Positions 45,306 through 53,773 of a DNA stretch of 64,000 nt are shown here, piece after piece. Under the pieces are notes generated by a model that was given only the letters and a program-made list of their open reading frames with translations, searched no databases and was not told where the DNA came from. The position numbers and the translations under genes were made by a program. Position 1 is the stretch's first letter; the number at the start of each line of letters is the position of its first letter. The stretch covers positions 4,154,001 to 4,218,000 of the forward strand of contig NZ_CP108454.1 in NCBI RefSeq assembly GCF_036240795.1, in the 5' to 3' direction. This DNA comes from Streptomyces sp. NBC_01268. GTDB lineage: Bacteria; Actinomycetota; Actinomycetes; Streptomycetales; Streptomycetaceae.

Positions 45306-45325
45306 ATCTACACGCACATGTAGAT
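45306..45325. promoter_or_regulatory. Inverted repeat upstream of the SpoIIE-type phosphatase
   Basis: ATCTACA and TGTAGAT separated by 6 nt form a perfect 7-bp dyad 85 bp upstream of the phosphatase start. The spacing suits a dimeric regulator. No known consensus is recognised. Confidence 0.35.
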
Positions 45326-45660
45326 CGATGTCCAGCATCGTCACCATGGGACTTGTGGTGTCCGTGAGATGTGGCGAGGGGGTTGAAGACTAGGGGAAGT
45401 TGGCTGAAAATTGCCCCCAGTGTGCACCATTTGCGGTCGACTGGCGTCGTTTGAAAGCGCGTCATTCTGAGCGTGACGGGTACGTAATCGGTGACGGGCA
45501 GGGGCAGTTGGACACGCCCCTGAATACGGACGCGGAACCCGGGCGTCCTCATCACCGCAGGCCGCACCCTCCAACCGAGTGGCGGGGAACCTCTTCCGCC
45601 AGGACCGGCCGGCAGCGACTGCCGAGCCTGGATGCAGCTCGTACGCGCTGAAATGCATGC

Positions 45661-45696
45661 TGACACGCACGCTGAGACGCACAGTGATACGCACGG
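45661..45696 (+). repeat. Three 12-bp direct repeats (TGANACGCACNN)
   Basis: TGACACGCACGC, TGAGACGCACAG and TGATACGCACGG follow one another without gaps, 76 bp before the prim-pol-like start. Every unit keeps TGA and ACGCAC. Not coding in the chosen annotation. Confidence 0.7.
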
Positions 45697-45771
45697 TGAA
45701 GAGATCCGCACGTGGAGTCACGCACGTGGTGTGATGTGGATTCGGCGTTCAACGGAAAGGAACGAGCGCTC

Positions 45772-46509
45772 ATGCGCGAGATCCTCGGAAGGCGACGCAG
45801 GCTCCGGTTCCGGCGCAAGAGGCGCGAGGAGCGCGCGGAGCGCGAGACGGTCGTCGCACAGCTCGACTCGGCGCTCCTGTGCGCCACCGCATGGGACTGG
45901 CCCGTCCTGCCCGGCGTGGGCCTGCGGACCGCGGGATCGAAGACGACGGGAGCGCGCGCCCTCCTCGGCGCGCCCGCCGCCGTGACCTGCGCCTGCCCCG
46001 ACCCCCAGTGCGTGGTGCCCGGCGCGCACCCCTTCGACCCCGGGCTGCTCGCGGCCACCACCGACGCCCGCATGATCCGCTGGTGGTGGGGCGAACGCCC
46101 GGACGCGCCGGTCCTGCTCGCCACCGGCGGCCGGGCCCCGTGCGCGGTGAGCCTGCCGGCCGTCGCGGGAGCCCGCGCGCTCGTCGCGCTGGACGCGCTG
46201 GGGATGCGGCTCGGCCCGGTCGTGGCCTCGCCCACGCGCTGGGCGATCCTCGTCGCCCCGTACGGCCTCGAACGACTGGGCGAACTGCTCTATACGAAGG
46301 ACAGCGTGCCCAGTTCGCTGCGCTTCCATGGAGAGGGCGGCTATCTACCGCTGCCGCCCTCCACCACCGGGACCGGACAGGTCCGCTGGGAGCGGGCCCC
46401 CCTGGCCGGCTCGGCGCGGCCGTGGCTGCCGGACGTGGAGGCGGTCGTGGACGCCCTGGTCGAGGCGAGCACGAGCATGCCGGGCGGCGGCAGCAGACTC
46501 ACCTACTGA
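45772..46509 (+). CDS. Prim-pol-like protein, probably catalytically degenerate
   Basis: 245 residues. The very basic N-terminus (GRRRRLRFRRKRREERAERE) is followed by a domain resembling the N-terminal half of bifunctional DNA primase/polymerases: CACPDPQCVVPGAHP with its Cys pattern, then WWWGERPDAPVLLATGG. Where active prim-pols carry an acidic VxDxD strand this protein reads APCAVSLPAVAG, without aspartate, so catalysis is doubtful. AAGGA lies ~10 nt before ATG 45772; a GTG at 45712 is an alternative. A chromosomal gene not linked to a mobile element here; function unknown. Compare the intact prim-pol at 55909. Confidence 0.72.
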   Translation: MREILGRRRRLRFRRKRREERAERETVVAQLDSALLCATAWDWPVLPGVGLRTAGSKTTGARALLGAPAAVTCACPDPQCVVPGAHPFDPGLLAATTDARMIRWWWGERPDAPVLLATGGRAPCAVSLPAVAGARALVALDALGMRLGPVVASPTRWAILVAPYGLERLGELLYTKDSVPSSLRFHGEGGYLPLPPSTTGTGQVRWERAPLAGSARPWLPDVEAVVDALVEASTSMPGGGSRLTY

Positions 46510-46686
46510 GCACACCGAGTCCGCAGCGGGGCGGAGCCGAGGGCCGGGACCGGCACGGACGTTCACCCGAACGGGTGTGTCGCACCCCGGCATCCAGGGG
46601 AAACGGGCGCGCGGCCCGCCGCCCGCCCGCCGGCCGCCGCTATCTTCGCCCCGAGGGGTCGTTCCGACGGAACAGGTGGCTGCGGC

Positions 46687-47367
46687 ATGGGGCAGATGAG
46701 TCCGGCGAAGCTCCGCGCGATCGGGCTCGGGACCGCGGTGGTGATCGCCGTCCTGGTGCCGATCGCGGCGACGGCGGGCCCTTCGGGGACAGCACCGCTT
46801 TCCGGGGCGCGCTCCACGCCGGGTGCCGGCCCCGACGGAGACGCCGGCTCTGATGGCGATGCCCGTGCCGATGCCGGTTCCGATGCCCGTTCCGATGCCG
46901 GTTCCGCTGGTGACGACGCGAAGCCGAAGGGCCTCTTCTCGGAGCTGGACCTGACCTCCGGGCGTCCCGCCGCTGCCGACGGGTCCGCTCCCGGCCGGCC
47001 TTCCGCCGCGCTGCCCTCCGCGACCCGGTGCGGACCCGAACTCGCCTCCCCCGACGGGGTCGAGGCGCAGACCTGTGTGGTGACCGAGGGCGCGCACATC
47101 CGGGGGCGTACCTACTACCGCAACGTCACCGGCCAGGAACTCGACGCGGTCCTCACGCTGATGGCCCCCGGAGGCCGCACGGTGCAGGTGCGTTGCGCGG
47201 TCGCCGCGGGGGACGAACCGGGTACGTGCGAGACGCCCGGAGAACCGGTCAGGGGCGGTGCCGTGGACTATTCGGCGGTCTCGGAATTCGCCGGTGCGGG
47301 GGAGGGTGACAGCACTCCGCTGCTGCTGCGCTCGGGGAGCAACGCGGCCGGGCCGGACGGTAGTTGA
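46687..47367 (+). CDS. Secreted protein of unknown function with Asp/Ser/Gly repeats
   Basis: 226 residues. A signal peptide or membrane anchor (LRAIGLGTAVVIAVLVPIAA) is followed by a low-complexity linker of GSDGDARADAGSDAR type (about residues 50-80) and a C-terminal domain with four cysteines (ATRCGPEL, AQTCVVTEG, QVRCAVAAG, GTCETPGE) that probably form disulfides. AGGTGG lies 7 nt before ATG 46687. I recognise no family. The linker DNA contains tandem GATGCC-type hexamers. A terminator follows at 47404. Confidence 0.75.
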   Translation: MGQMSPAKLRAIGLGTAVVIAVLVPIAATAGPSGTAPLSGARSTPGAGPDGDAGSDGDARADAGSDARSDAGSAGDDAKPKGLFSELDLTSGRPAAADGSAPGRPSAALPSATRCGPELASPDGVEAQTCVVTEGAHIRGRTYYRNVTGQELDAVLTLMAPGGRTVQVRCAVAAGDEPGTCETPGEPVRGGAVDYSAVSEFAGAGEGDSTPLLLRSGSNAAGPDGS

Positions 47368-47403
47368 ACCGTACGCGGGCTTACGCGGGCACACGCGGGC
47401 ATG

Positions 47404-47452
47404 AGAAGGCCCGATCGCTGGCGACGGGGGATGCACCAGCGACCGGGCTTCT
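47404..47452 (+). terminator. Terminator hairpin after the secreted protein gene
   Basis: AGAAGGCCCGATCGCTGG at 47404-47421 pairs, with one bulge and one mismatch, with CCAGCGACCGGGCTTCT at 47436-47452. It lies between convergent genes. Confidence 0.75.
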
Positions 47453-47587
47453 AGAACGGTAACAAGAGATCTGCCGTTCGCAAATTCGATCTCGGTTATT
47501 CGGACAGGGATTTAGGCCTGCGAACGAGGGGTTGTGGCGGAAGTCACCGACTGGTCGGTCTGTCCGTCACGGATACCACCTGGGGTA

Positions 47588-48565
47588 TCAGCTGAGCGTG
47601 ACCTGACGGTTGGTGAGACCGCCCCGCGCGCGCCGCTCCTCGATGCTGAGCGGGGCGTCGGAAGCGAGGGCCTCCGCGAGCCGCTCGGCGAACTCGGCCG
47701 CCGGCTTCTCGCACTCCTCCGCCGTCATGCCGGTCGGCAGGTCCCACACCGGAACCATCAGGCCGTGCGCGCGGAAGGAGCCGACGAGCCGGGTGTCCGC
47801 GCCGAGCGAGGTCGTGCCGGCGGCCTGGAGCCGGGCCAGCGCGTCGAGCAGCTTCTCCTCGGCGTGCGGCATGACCCAGCGCAGGTGGTTCTTGTCCGGG
47901 GTCTCGCACCAGTAGGCCGCGTCCACACCGGTCAGCTTGACCGTGGGGATGGCGGCGGCGTTGGCGCGCTCCAGGGAGGCGCTGACCTCGGGGCTGGAAT
48001 TGTCCGAGGACTCGGGAATCCAGAATTCGAAACCGGTGTGCACGTCCGGCGCGAAATCGCTGCTCGGGTCGAGCAGGTCCTGGAGGCGCGGACCCTCCGG
48101 CGTCACGCGGCGGGGCTCGACCGGCGTGCCGGGCTCGGTCTCCAGCGCGCGCTGGAGGGTGTCGGCGAGGTCGCGGGCGAGGTCGCCGGAGGACGCGTCG
48201 TTCTGCAGCGCGAGCAGCACGGAGCCGTCGTCGCGGCGCAGCGCGGGCCAGGCCATCGGCAGCACTGTCGCCAGGGTCACCGACGGCACGCCCTCGGGCA
48301 GTCCGCCCTTGAGGGTGAGCGGCACGGTGGCGGCGGGCACCAGCTCGCGCAGCGCGACCCAGTCGCACTCGCCGGGCAGCCCCTCGAAGGGACGCTGGAC
48401 GACCTCGGTCACGGCGTGCGAGGCAGCACGCCCGTGACACGCCTTGTAGCGGCGGCCCGAGCCACAGGGGCACGGCTCGCGCGCACCGACGACCGGGATC
48501 TCCCCGCTCGTGACCTGTGCCTGGCCGGTCTTGCCGGGCTTCGTCTGGGGGCGCTTCTTCGCCAT
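47588..48565 (-). CDS. DUF5926 family protein with SEC-C zinc motif
   Basis: 325 residues. Near the N-terminus a SEC-C-type zinc motif is clear (EPCPCGSGRRYKACHGR, with Cys-x-Cys and Cys-His). The rest is a soluble mixed domain conserved in actinobacteria as DUF5926 (VVQRPFEGLPGECDWVALRE, WCETPDKNHLRWVMP, SFRAHGLMVPVWDLP). SEC-C motifs bind zinc and often mediate ribosome or SecB contacts, but the role here is unknown. The ATG at 48565 begins a basic leader (MAKKRPQTKPGK). Confidence 0.85.
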   Translation of the reverse strand: MAKKRPQTKPGKTGQAQVTSGEIPVVGAREPCPCGSGRRYKACHGRAASHAVTEVVQRPFEGLPGECDWVALRELVPAATVPLTLKGGLPEGVPSVTLATVLPMAWPALRRDDGSVLLALQNDASSGDLARDLADTLQRALETEPGTPVEPRRVTPEGPRLQDLLDPSSDFAPDVHTGFEFWIPESSDNSSPEVSASLERANAAAIPTVKLTGVDAAYWCETPDKNHLRWVMPHAEEKLLDALARLQAAGTTSLGADTRLVGSFRAHGLMVPVWDLPTGMTAEECEKPAAEFAERLAEALASDAPLSIEERRARGGLTNRQVTLS

Positions 48566-48873
48566 GGTGTGGCTTTCTCCCGATCGCGGCGGTGCTGTCT
48601 AGGGCGCGAGCCTAGCCGCACGGGATCCCGCATGCCGGGAGGCCACCGTCACCGGGGCCGGTCCGGCCCGTGCCAGGACGGCATCCGGACGGTCGCGCCG
48701 GCCCGGACCCGAGGCCCGGGACGTCGTCCGGATGACGGCTCCCGAGGAGTCGGCGGACGTACCGTGCGGACCGGCGGGCAGGTCCGGACGTACCGTGCGG
48801 ACAGGTCGCGCCGACGGTCCCGCTGCCGTTTCCGCCCTCACCCCGGCCGACGGTCCCGCCGCCGGCTCCGGTC
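48566..48873. repeat. Non-coding gap with 18-bp direct repeat (308 bp)
   Basis: No gene is supported. CGGACGTACCGTGCGGAC occurs exactly at 48754-48771 and again at 48785-48802, 31 bp apart, and a shorter CCGACGGTCCCGC is also repeated (about 48809 and 48848). The gap separates the 3' end of the 48874-49389 gene from the DUF5926 start, both on the minus strand, so it also holds the DUF5926 promoter. Confidence 0.6.
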
Positions 48874-49389
48874 TCATTCCAGCTCGTCGTACGCGTCCAG
48901 GAAGTCCAGCCCGGAGCCGCCGCCGACCCGTGCCGCGAAGTCCTCGCGGCGGTGGCCCTCGGTGACGACCACCCAGACGGTGACCTCGCCGGTCGCGCTG
49001 TCCCGTACGCCCCAGTCCTGCGCCAGCGAGCTGATGATGTTCAGCCCGCGGCCGCCGCGTGCGGTGACCGAGGGCGTGGCGGGAACGGGGCGGGTCGGTC
49101 CCCCGCCGTCCGTCACCTCGACCGTCAGCCCGCCGGACCTGTCGATGCTCCAGGCCGCCCGCACGTCACCGTCGCCCACGTCCGCGTGACCGAGCGGTCT
49201 GCCGTGCCGACACGCGTTGCTCAGCAGTTCGGAAAGGATCAGCACCGCGTCGTCGACGACCGTTTCGGACATCCCGCTGCGGTGCAACTGCTCCCGCATC
49301 CGGTGTCGCGCCTTACCCACGCCCGCAGGGCCATGGGGTACGGCCATGCTCGACGACGTGGGCACCTCCTGTGCCACCACCAACGCCAC
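48874..49389 (-). CDS. Anti-sigma-type ATP-binding protein (HATPase_c_2)
   Basis: 171 residues with a single GHKL ATPase domain: N-box LILSELLSNACRHG, G1 EVTDGGGPT and G2 ARGGRGLNIISSLA. Streptomyces has many such orphan RsbW-like proteins. AAAGGAGG lies 8 nt before GTG 49389, deciding the start over longer frames to 49521. Weakly related to the protein at 41579. Transcribed alone, divergently oriented to no neighbour. Confidence 0.88.
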   Translation of the reverse strand: MALVVAQEVPTSSSMAVPHGPAGVGKARHRMREQLHRSGMSETVVDDAVLILSELLSNACRHGRPLGHADVGDGDVRAAWSIDRSGGLTVEVTDGGGPTRPVPATPSVTARGGRGLNIISSLAQDWGVRDSATGEVTVWVVVTEGHRREDFAARVGGGSGLDFLDAYDELE

Positions 49390-49549
49390 CCCCGAGACCT
49401 CCTTTGCCCCACGCCACGGTGTGAATGCCCCAATGGCCTGGACCGGAAACCGGCCAGTAGGGGTCTGGTGACGCACTCGTGACGATCGCGTACGTCCCGA
49501 ACGCGCCGGGGCACACCCCATACCCCTGTGACAGGGGGGACGCGAGGGG

Positions 49550-50371
49550 TTAAAGGCGGCCCAACTGGGACAGCACGCGCTTCGGACGGTTGGTGATGAT
49601 CGCGTCCACGCCGAGCCGTTCGCACAGCTCCACGTCCTCGGGCTCGTCGACGGTCCAGACGTGTACCTGGTGGCCGGCCTTCTGGAGCCGCAGGATCACG
49701 GCGGGGTGGTGGCGGACGATCCGGATCGAGGGCCCGGCGATCCGCGCGCCCGCGGGCAGCCGCCCGTCGCGCAGGCGCGGGGTGACGAACTGGGCGAGGG
49801 AGACGGTGGGCAGGGTCGGGGCGGCGGCCGCGATGCGGTGCAGGGAGCGGGCCGAGAAGCTCATGACGCGCACGGGGGAGTCCTCGGGCGCGGCCGGCGC
49901 GGCGAGGCCGAAGCGGCCGAGGAGCTGGAGCAGCTTGTCCTCGACCTGGCCCGCCCAGCGGGTGGGGTGCTTGGTCTCGATGGCGAGCTCGATCCGGCGC
50001 CCGGCGTCGGAGACCAGCTCCAGGAGGCGTTCCAGGGTGAGGACGGAGGTGGCGCCGGGGTCGCCCCAGTCGGGGATCTCGCGGGCCTCCTCGCGTCCCT
50101 TCCAGGTGCCGAAGTCGAGGGCGGCCAGATCGGCGAGCTCCAGGGCGGAGACGGCGCCGCGGCCGTTGGAGGTGCGGTCGACGCGCCGGTCGTGGACACA
50201 GACGAGGTGCCCGTCGGCGGTCAGCCGCACGTCGCACTCCAGGGCGTCGGCGCCGTCCTCGATGGCCTTCACGTAGGCGGCCAGAGTGTGTTCCGGGGCG
50301 TCCTCGGAGGCCCCGCGGTGGGCGACCACCTGGACGGGGAGACGGTTCGGTTGCTGCGGTGCGTGGGTCAC
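49550..50371 (-). CDS. Glycerophosphodiester phosphodiesterase
   Basis: 273 residues. Hydrolyses glycerophosphodiesters to glycerol 3-phosphate and an alcohol. GDPD motifs are clear: VVAHRGASEDAPEHTLAAY, the DALECDVRLTADGHLVCVHD block with the metal-binding Glu and Asp and the catalytic His, IELAIETKHP, and the C-terminal VHVWTVDEPEDVE then GVDAIITNRP. The GTG at 50371 is the nearest start to the domain; an in-frame ATG further up has no ribosome-binding site. No signal peptide, so cytoplasmic. Divergent from the HtrA gene. Confidence 0.92.
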   Translation of the reverse strand: MTHAPQQPNRLPVQVVAHRGASEDAPEHTLAAYVKAIEDGADALECDVRLTADGHLVCVHDRRVDRTSNGRGAVSALELADLAALDFGTWKGREEAREIPDWGDPGATSVLTLERLLELVSDAGRRIELAIETKHPTRWAGQVEDKLLQLLGRFGLAAPAAPEDSPVRVMSFSARSLHRIAAAAPTLPTVSLAQFVTPRLRDGRLPAGARIAGPSIRIVRHHPAVILRLQKAGHQVHVWTVDEPEDVELCERLGVDAIITNRPKRVLSQLGRL

Positions 50372-50537
50372 CGCGACATGGTAAGGCTGTGTCGTATATG
50401 CCCCCATATAAAGAAGAGGGGTGCAGACACACAGCTCCGGCTTACAGTGGCCTGACGTCCGGTGGGAAAAGCTGAGCGCAGCACCATGGACCAGGCATCC
50501 ACCCACCCACATCCGTGCAGTGAACGAGGAGAGAGCT

Positions 50538-52058
50538 GTGAGCACCGAGAACGAGGGCACGGCGGTTCCGGCGGACCGGAGTGCCCCGTCCGTCCCTCCC
50601 ACGCCTCCCGCCCCGCCCGCGGCCCCTCCGACGCCTGCCGCCTCCGCGGAAACGCCCGAGCCGCCGCGGTCCGAGCCCCAGGCCGAGCCGCAGGCCCAGC
50701 CCCAGGCCGGGTCCGAGCCCCAGGCCCCGACCCAGCCCCTGCCCCAGGCCCCCGCAGCGGCCCCCGCAGCTGAGCCCGCCCCGGCCCACGCTCCCACCCC
50801 CGTCCACGCCCACATGCCTCCCCCCTCCCCCGCACCCGCCCCCGTCCCCGACGCGGCGGCCGGTGGCTGGCCCCCCGCCCCGCCGGTGACCCCGTCGTGG
50901 GGCATGCCGGCCCAGCCGGTCCCCGAGGCCCCGCGCAGGCGCACGGGCGGCCTGGTGGCGGCCGTCCTGGTCGCGGCGCTGGTCGCGGGCGGCGTCGGCG
51001 GCGGCATCGGCTACTGGGCGGCGTCCCAGCGCGACGACGACCCGACCGCGTCGACCACCGTCTCCTCGGGCGACTCCCCCGCCTCCTTCAAGCGCGACCC
51101 CGGCACGGTCGCCGCGGTGGCGGCCAAGGCGCTGCCGAGCGTCGTCACGATCCAGGCGAAGTCCGGCGGCACGGACGGCGAGGGCGGCACGGGCACCGGC
51201 TTCGTCTACGACAAGGAAGGCCACATCGTCACGAACAACCACGTGGTGGCCTCCGCGGCGGACGGCGGCACGCTGTCGGTCACGTTCTCCAACGGCAAGA
51301 CGTACGACGCGGAGGTCGTCGGCCGCGCCGAGGGCTACGACGTGGCCGTGATCAAGCTGAAGAACGCTCCGTCGAACCTGGCGCCGCTGGCCCTGGGCGA
51401 CTCGGACCGGGTGGCGGTCGGCGACTCGACCATCGCGATCGGCGCGCCCTTCGGCCTGTCGAACACGGTGACCACCGGCATCATCAGCGCCAAGAACCGC
51501 CCGGTCGCCTCGGGCGACGGCTCCAGCGGCAAGAACTCGTACATGAGCGCCCTGCAGACCGACGCGTCGATCAACCCGGGCAACTCGGGCGGCCCGCTGC
51601 TCGACGCGAGCGGCGCCGTGATCGGCATCAACTCCGCGATCCAGTCGGCCGGCAGCGGCTACGGCCAGTCCCAGGCGGGCTCGATCGGCCTCGGCTTCGC
51701 CATTCCGGTCAACCAGGCCAAGAACGTGGCCGAGCAGCTGATCAAGACCGGCAAGCCGGTCTACCCGGTGATCGGCGCGACGGTGAACATGCAGGACAAG
51801 GGCGAGGGCGCCACCATCGCCCAGCAGGGCACCAGCGGCACCCCGTCGGTCACCCCGAACGGCCCGGCGGCCAAGGCCGGCCTGAAGGCCGGCGACGTGA
51901 TCACCGCCTTCGGCGACCACGCGATCGACAGCGGCCCGACCCTCATCAGCGAGATCTGGACCCACAAGCCCGGCGACTCGGTCAAGATCACCTACGAGCG
52001 CGCGGGCAAGACCGCCACGGCCACGGTCACCCTCGGCGAACGCACGGGCGACAGCTGA
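50538..52058 (+). CDS. HtrA/DegP-like membrane-anchored serine protease with PDZ domain
   Basis: 506 residues. A long Pro/Ala/Glu-rich cytoplasmic N-terminus (~130 residues), one membrane helix (GLVAAVLVAALVAGGVGGGI), then a trypsin-like domain with the triad His235 (TNNHVVA), Asp268 (GYDVAVIKL) and Ser350 (NPGNSGGPLL), and a C-terminal PDZ domain (AAKAGLKAGDVITAFGDHAI). It degrades misfolded secreted proteins; HtrA-like genes in Streptomyces respond to secretion stress via CssRS. The GTG at 50538 follows GAGGAGAG. It is the last chromosomal protein gene before the tRNA and the integrated element. Confidence 0.94.
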   Translation: MSTENEGTAVPADRSAPSVPPTPPAPPAAPPTPAASAETPEPPRSEPQAEPQAQPQAGSEPQAPTQPLPQAPAAAPAAEPAPAHAPTPVHAHMPPPSPAPAPVPDAAAGGWPPAPPVTPSWGMPAQPVPEAPRRRTGGLVAAVLVAALVAGGVGGGIGYWAASQRDDDPTASTTVSSGDSPASFKRDPGTVAAVAAKALPSVVTIQAKSGGTDGEGGTGTGFVYDKEGHIVTNNHVVASAADGGTLSVTFSNGKTYDAEVVGRAEGYDVAVIKLKNAPSNLAPLALGDSDRVAVGDSTIAIGAPFGLSNTVTTGIISAKNRPVASGDGSSGKNSYMSALQTDASINPGNSGGPLLDASGAVIGINSAIQSAGSGYGQSQAGSIGLGFAIPVNQAKNVAEQLIKTGKPVYPVIGATVNMQDKGEGATIAQQGTSGTPSVTPNGPAAKAGLKAGDVITAFGDHAIDSGPTLISEIWTHKPGDSVKITYERAGKTATATVTLGERTGDS

Positions 52059-52126
52059 CGGGCGACCGCTGATCCTTTACGGTCCCGGTATTCTGTACTC
52101 GCTCCGCCCCTGGCGGACGGAGCGAG

Positions 52127-52213
52127 GGTGGGTTGCCCGAGCGGCCTAAGGGAACGGTCTTGAAAACCGTCGAGGCAGCGATGTCTCCGTGGGTTCAAAT
52201 CCCACACCCACCG
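52127..52213 (+). tRNA. tRNA-Ser (anticodon TGA)
   Basis: An 87-nt cloverleaf. Acceptor stem GGTGGGT pairs with ACCCACC, the anticodon loop reads CTTGAAA with TGA, there is a long variable arm (class II), and the T-loop is GTTCAAAT. CCA is not encoded. Its 3' half very likely forms the chromosomal attachment site of the element to the right, since the integrase gene begins 143 bp downstream and points towards it. Confidence 0.96.
52170..52213. other. Probable attachment site (attL) within the 3' part of tRNA-Ser
   Basis: AICE integrases typically use the 3' end of a tRNA gene as attB, restoring the tRNA after integration. The int gene is immediately next to this tRNA. The matching copy should lie at the far end of the element, outside this window, so the exact core cannot be delimited; the coordinates mark the likely region only. 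Confidence 0.4.
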
Positions 52214-52237
52214 CGCAGGCCAGAGATTTAGCAGGTC

Positions 52238-52272
52238 AGAGGGCGGGCCCCGGGATTCGGGGCCCGCCCTCT
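52238..52272 (+). terminator. Strong hairpin after tRNA-Ser
   Basis: A 15-bp perfect stem (AGAGGGCGGGCCCCG with its complement) and a 5-nt loop, 25 bp after the tRNA. It lies between the tRNA and the 3' end of int and can end transcripts from both sides. Confidence 0.85.
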
Positions 52273-52355
52273 ATGCTCACCGTGTCTCACCCTGACTCGC
52301 CCGTATACCGCTCCTGACCAGGACGTGTGGGCCATCTGCGGGCCAGGATCCGCGC

Positions 52356-53759
52356 CTACTCCTCCGCCAGAAGCCCTTGCTCCACAGCACGGTTGGCCGC
52401 AGCCGAACCGCCCTTGAGGATCTTCGCGTAGAAGCGGTAGAGCACCGCGAGACTGTGCCCTGCGCGGTAGGCGGCTTCGGCCGGGTCCATGCCCGACTTG
52501 ATCCACAGGGAGATGGCGGCGTGCCTGAGGGAGTAAGGCACTTCGGCGAGCGCGGTTGCCAGCTCCAGCTCCGTGAGCACCGCTTCACGGGCCGTCTGCC
52601 AAGCCGCGGTGTACTCGTTCGAGGTGACCCGGCCGCCACCCACGGCACGGAAGATGCGCCCGTCCGCCGCGACACCGTGCCGTGTGATGTGCCGGCGGAC
52701 CATCCTGACGAACGTCGGCGGAATCGGCACCACCCGTACGGTCTTCCGGGCCCTGTGCTTCAGCCCACGCTGGTCGTGCGCCTTGCCGGTGTCGGTCCAC
52801 CCGCCCCCGACCTCAGGGTGGCTCTCGTGGACGTGCACTTCCCCCCACGCCTCAGGATCGGTCTCGGGCGGCAGCACGAAGTCGCTCTCCCGCAGCGCCA
52901 CGGCCTCACCGGGGCGCGTGGCCGCGTAGTAGATCGTGCCGAAGAACGTCTCCAGGTGCTCTCCGCGCGGCCCCTGAGCGGCGACGGCATCGAGCAGCCT
53001 GCGGGCCAGACCGGGGCCGGGAACGAAGCGGAAGTCGACCTCATCGGAGGTCTGAGGCGCAGCCCAGTCCACCGCCAGGAAGGGGTGCCGATCGAGCAGC
53101 CCCCTCTCCTCCACCGCGTAGCGGAAGGCGTTGCTCAGCACCATGCGCTTGCGGCTGGCGGTGTTCTCGGCGGCCGGCTTCCCGTTCAGGAGGACCGAGA
53201 GCGCTGTGAACGCCGTCCGGACACTCTCGGGCTTGGCCGCGTCGCTCACCTTCATGGAGTGCTGAGCCACCCACGCCAGCGCCTCCCGCAGCCCCTCAGG
53301 CACCGGCTCGGCGTCGGCGCGCGACAGCGGAGCACCGTCCGGACCCGTCACGGCCCGAAAGGCGTACTGGTACAGGGCAGTTCGCAGCAACCGGGCATCC
53401 GGGCGCCCCTTGGTCGTGGTGACGAGTACGGCCGTGACGACGGCCAGCGACTCCGCGATGCTCGCCCGGTGCTTGGCCGCAGCTCCGGGCCACTTCATCA
53501 GCACGTAAGCCTTCGCGTGGTCGAACCACGTGGGCATCTTCGCCGCCGCCAGCTCCTTCTCCGGCAGGCCGGTCTCTTCGTCGAATTGCTGGCCCTTCTG
53601 GAGGGCCGTCATGAGCTGCGAGCGTCGCCCGTCTGCCTGAGGCTTGAGCATGTAGCTCTTCGAGTGCTCCTCAGCGCCCACGCGCCAGCGGAGCTCCCAG
53701 GGCTTCGGCCGGCCTTTCCGCTGCCGGATGGACCAGATGACGACATCGAAGGTGAGCAT
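52356..53759 (-). CDS. int: Tyrosine-family site-specific integrase of the AICE
   Basis: 467 residues. The C-terminal catalytic domain has the expected residues: Arg in YYAATRPGEAVALRE, the H-x-x-R-type block as SLRHAAISLWIKSG, His in RAGHSLAVLY and the Tyr nucleophile in YRFYAKIL. The N-terminal half is an arm-binding and core-binding region. It integrates the element into tRNA-Ser and, with Xis, excises it. The ATG at 53759 has GGAGAG close upstream. It is last in the rep-xis-int order, next to the att site, as in pSAM2. Confidence 0.95.
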   Translation of the reverse strand: MLTFDVVIWSIRQRKGRPKPWELRWRVGAEEHSKSYMLKPQADGRRSQLMTALQKGQQFDEETGLPEKELAAAKMPTWFDHAKAYVLMKWPGAAAKHRASIAESLAVVTAVLVTTTKGRPDARLLRTALYQYAFRAVTGPDGAPLSRADAEPVPEGLREALAWVAQHSMKVSDAAKPESVRTAFTALSVLLNGKPAAENTASRKRMVLSNAFRYAVEERGLLDRHPFLAVDWAAPQTSDEVDFRFVPGPGLARRLLDAVAAQGPRGEHLETFFGTIYYAATRPGEAVALRESDFVLPPETDPEAWGEVHVHESHPEVGGGWTDTGKAHDQRGLKHRARKTVRVVPIPPTFVRMVRRHITRHGVAADGRIFRAVGGGRVTSNEYTAAWQTAREAVLTELELATALAEVPYSLRHAAISLWIKSGMDPAEAAYRAGHSLAVLYRFYAKILKGGSAAANRAVEQGLLAEE

Positions 53760-53773
53760 GTCTCTCCAAAGGG

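Larger units (their letters stand above)
45222..45771. promoter_or_regulatory. Divergent intergenic region with inverted and direct repeats (550 bp)
   Basis: No convincing gene; frames here show no recognisable domain. The tract is less GC-rich than average and separates the divergent SpoIIE-type phosphatase and prim-pol-like genes. An inverted repeat ATCTACA-6-TGTAGAT lies at 45306-45325 and three 12-bp direct repeats at 45661-45696. A likely ribosome-binding AAGGA precedes 45772. Confidence 0.55.

Noticed and set aside
45277..45711. Minus-strand frames of 126-144 codons in the large gap at 45222-45771
   Set aside because: No recognisable domain, compositional bias and no ribosome-binding site. 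They overlap the 12-bp repeats.
49239..51007. Extended minus-strand frames upstream of the glycerophosphodiesterase and across the HtrA N-terminus
   Set aside because: The added residues are the antisense of the Pro-rich HtrA region and have no start signal. The conserved domain begins near 50350.
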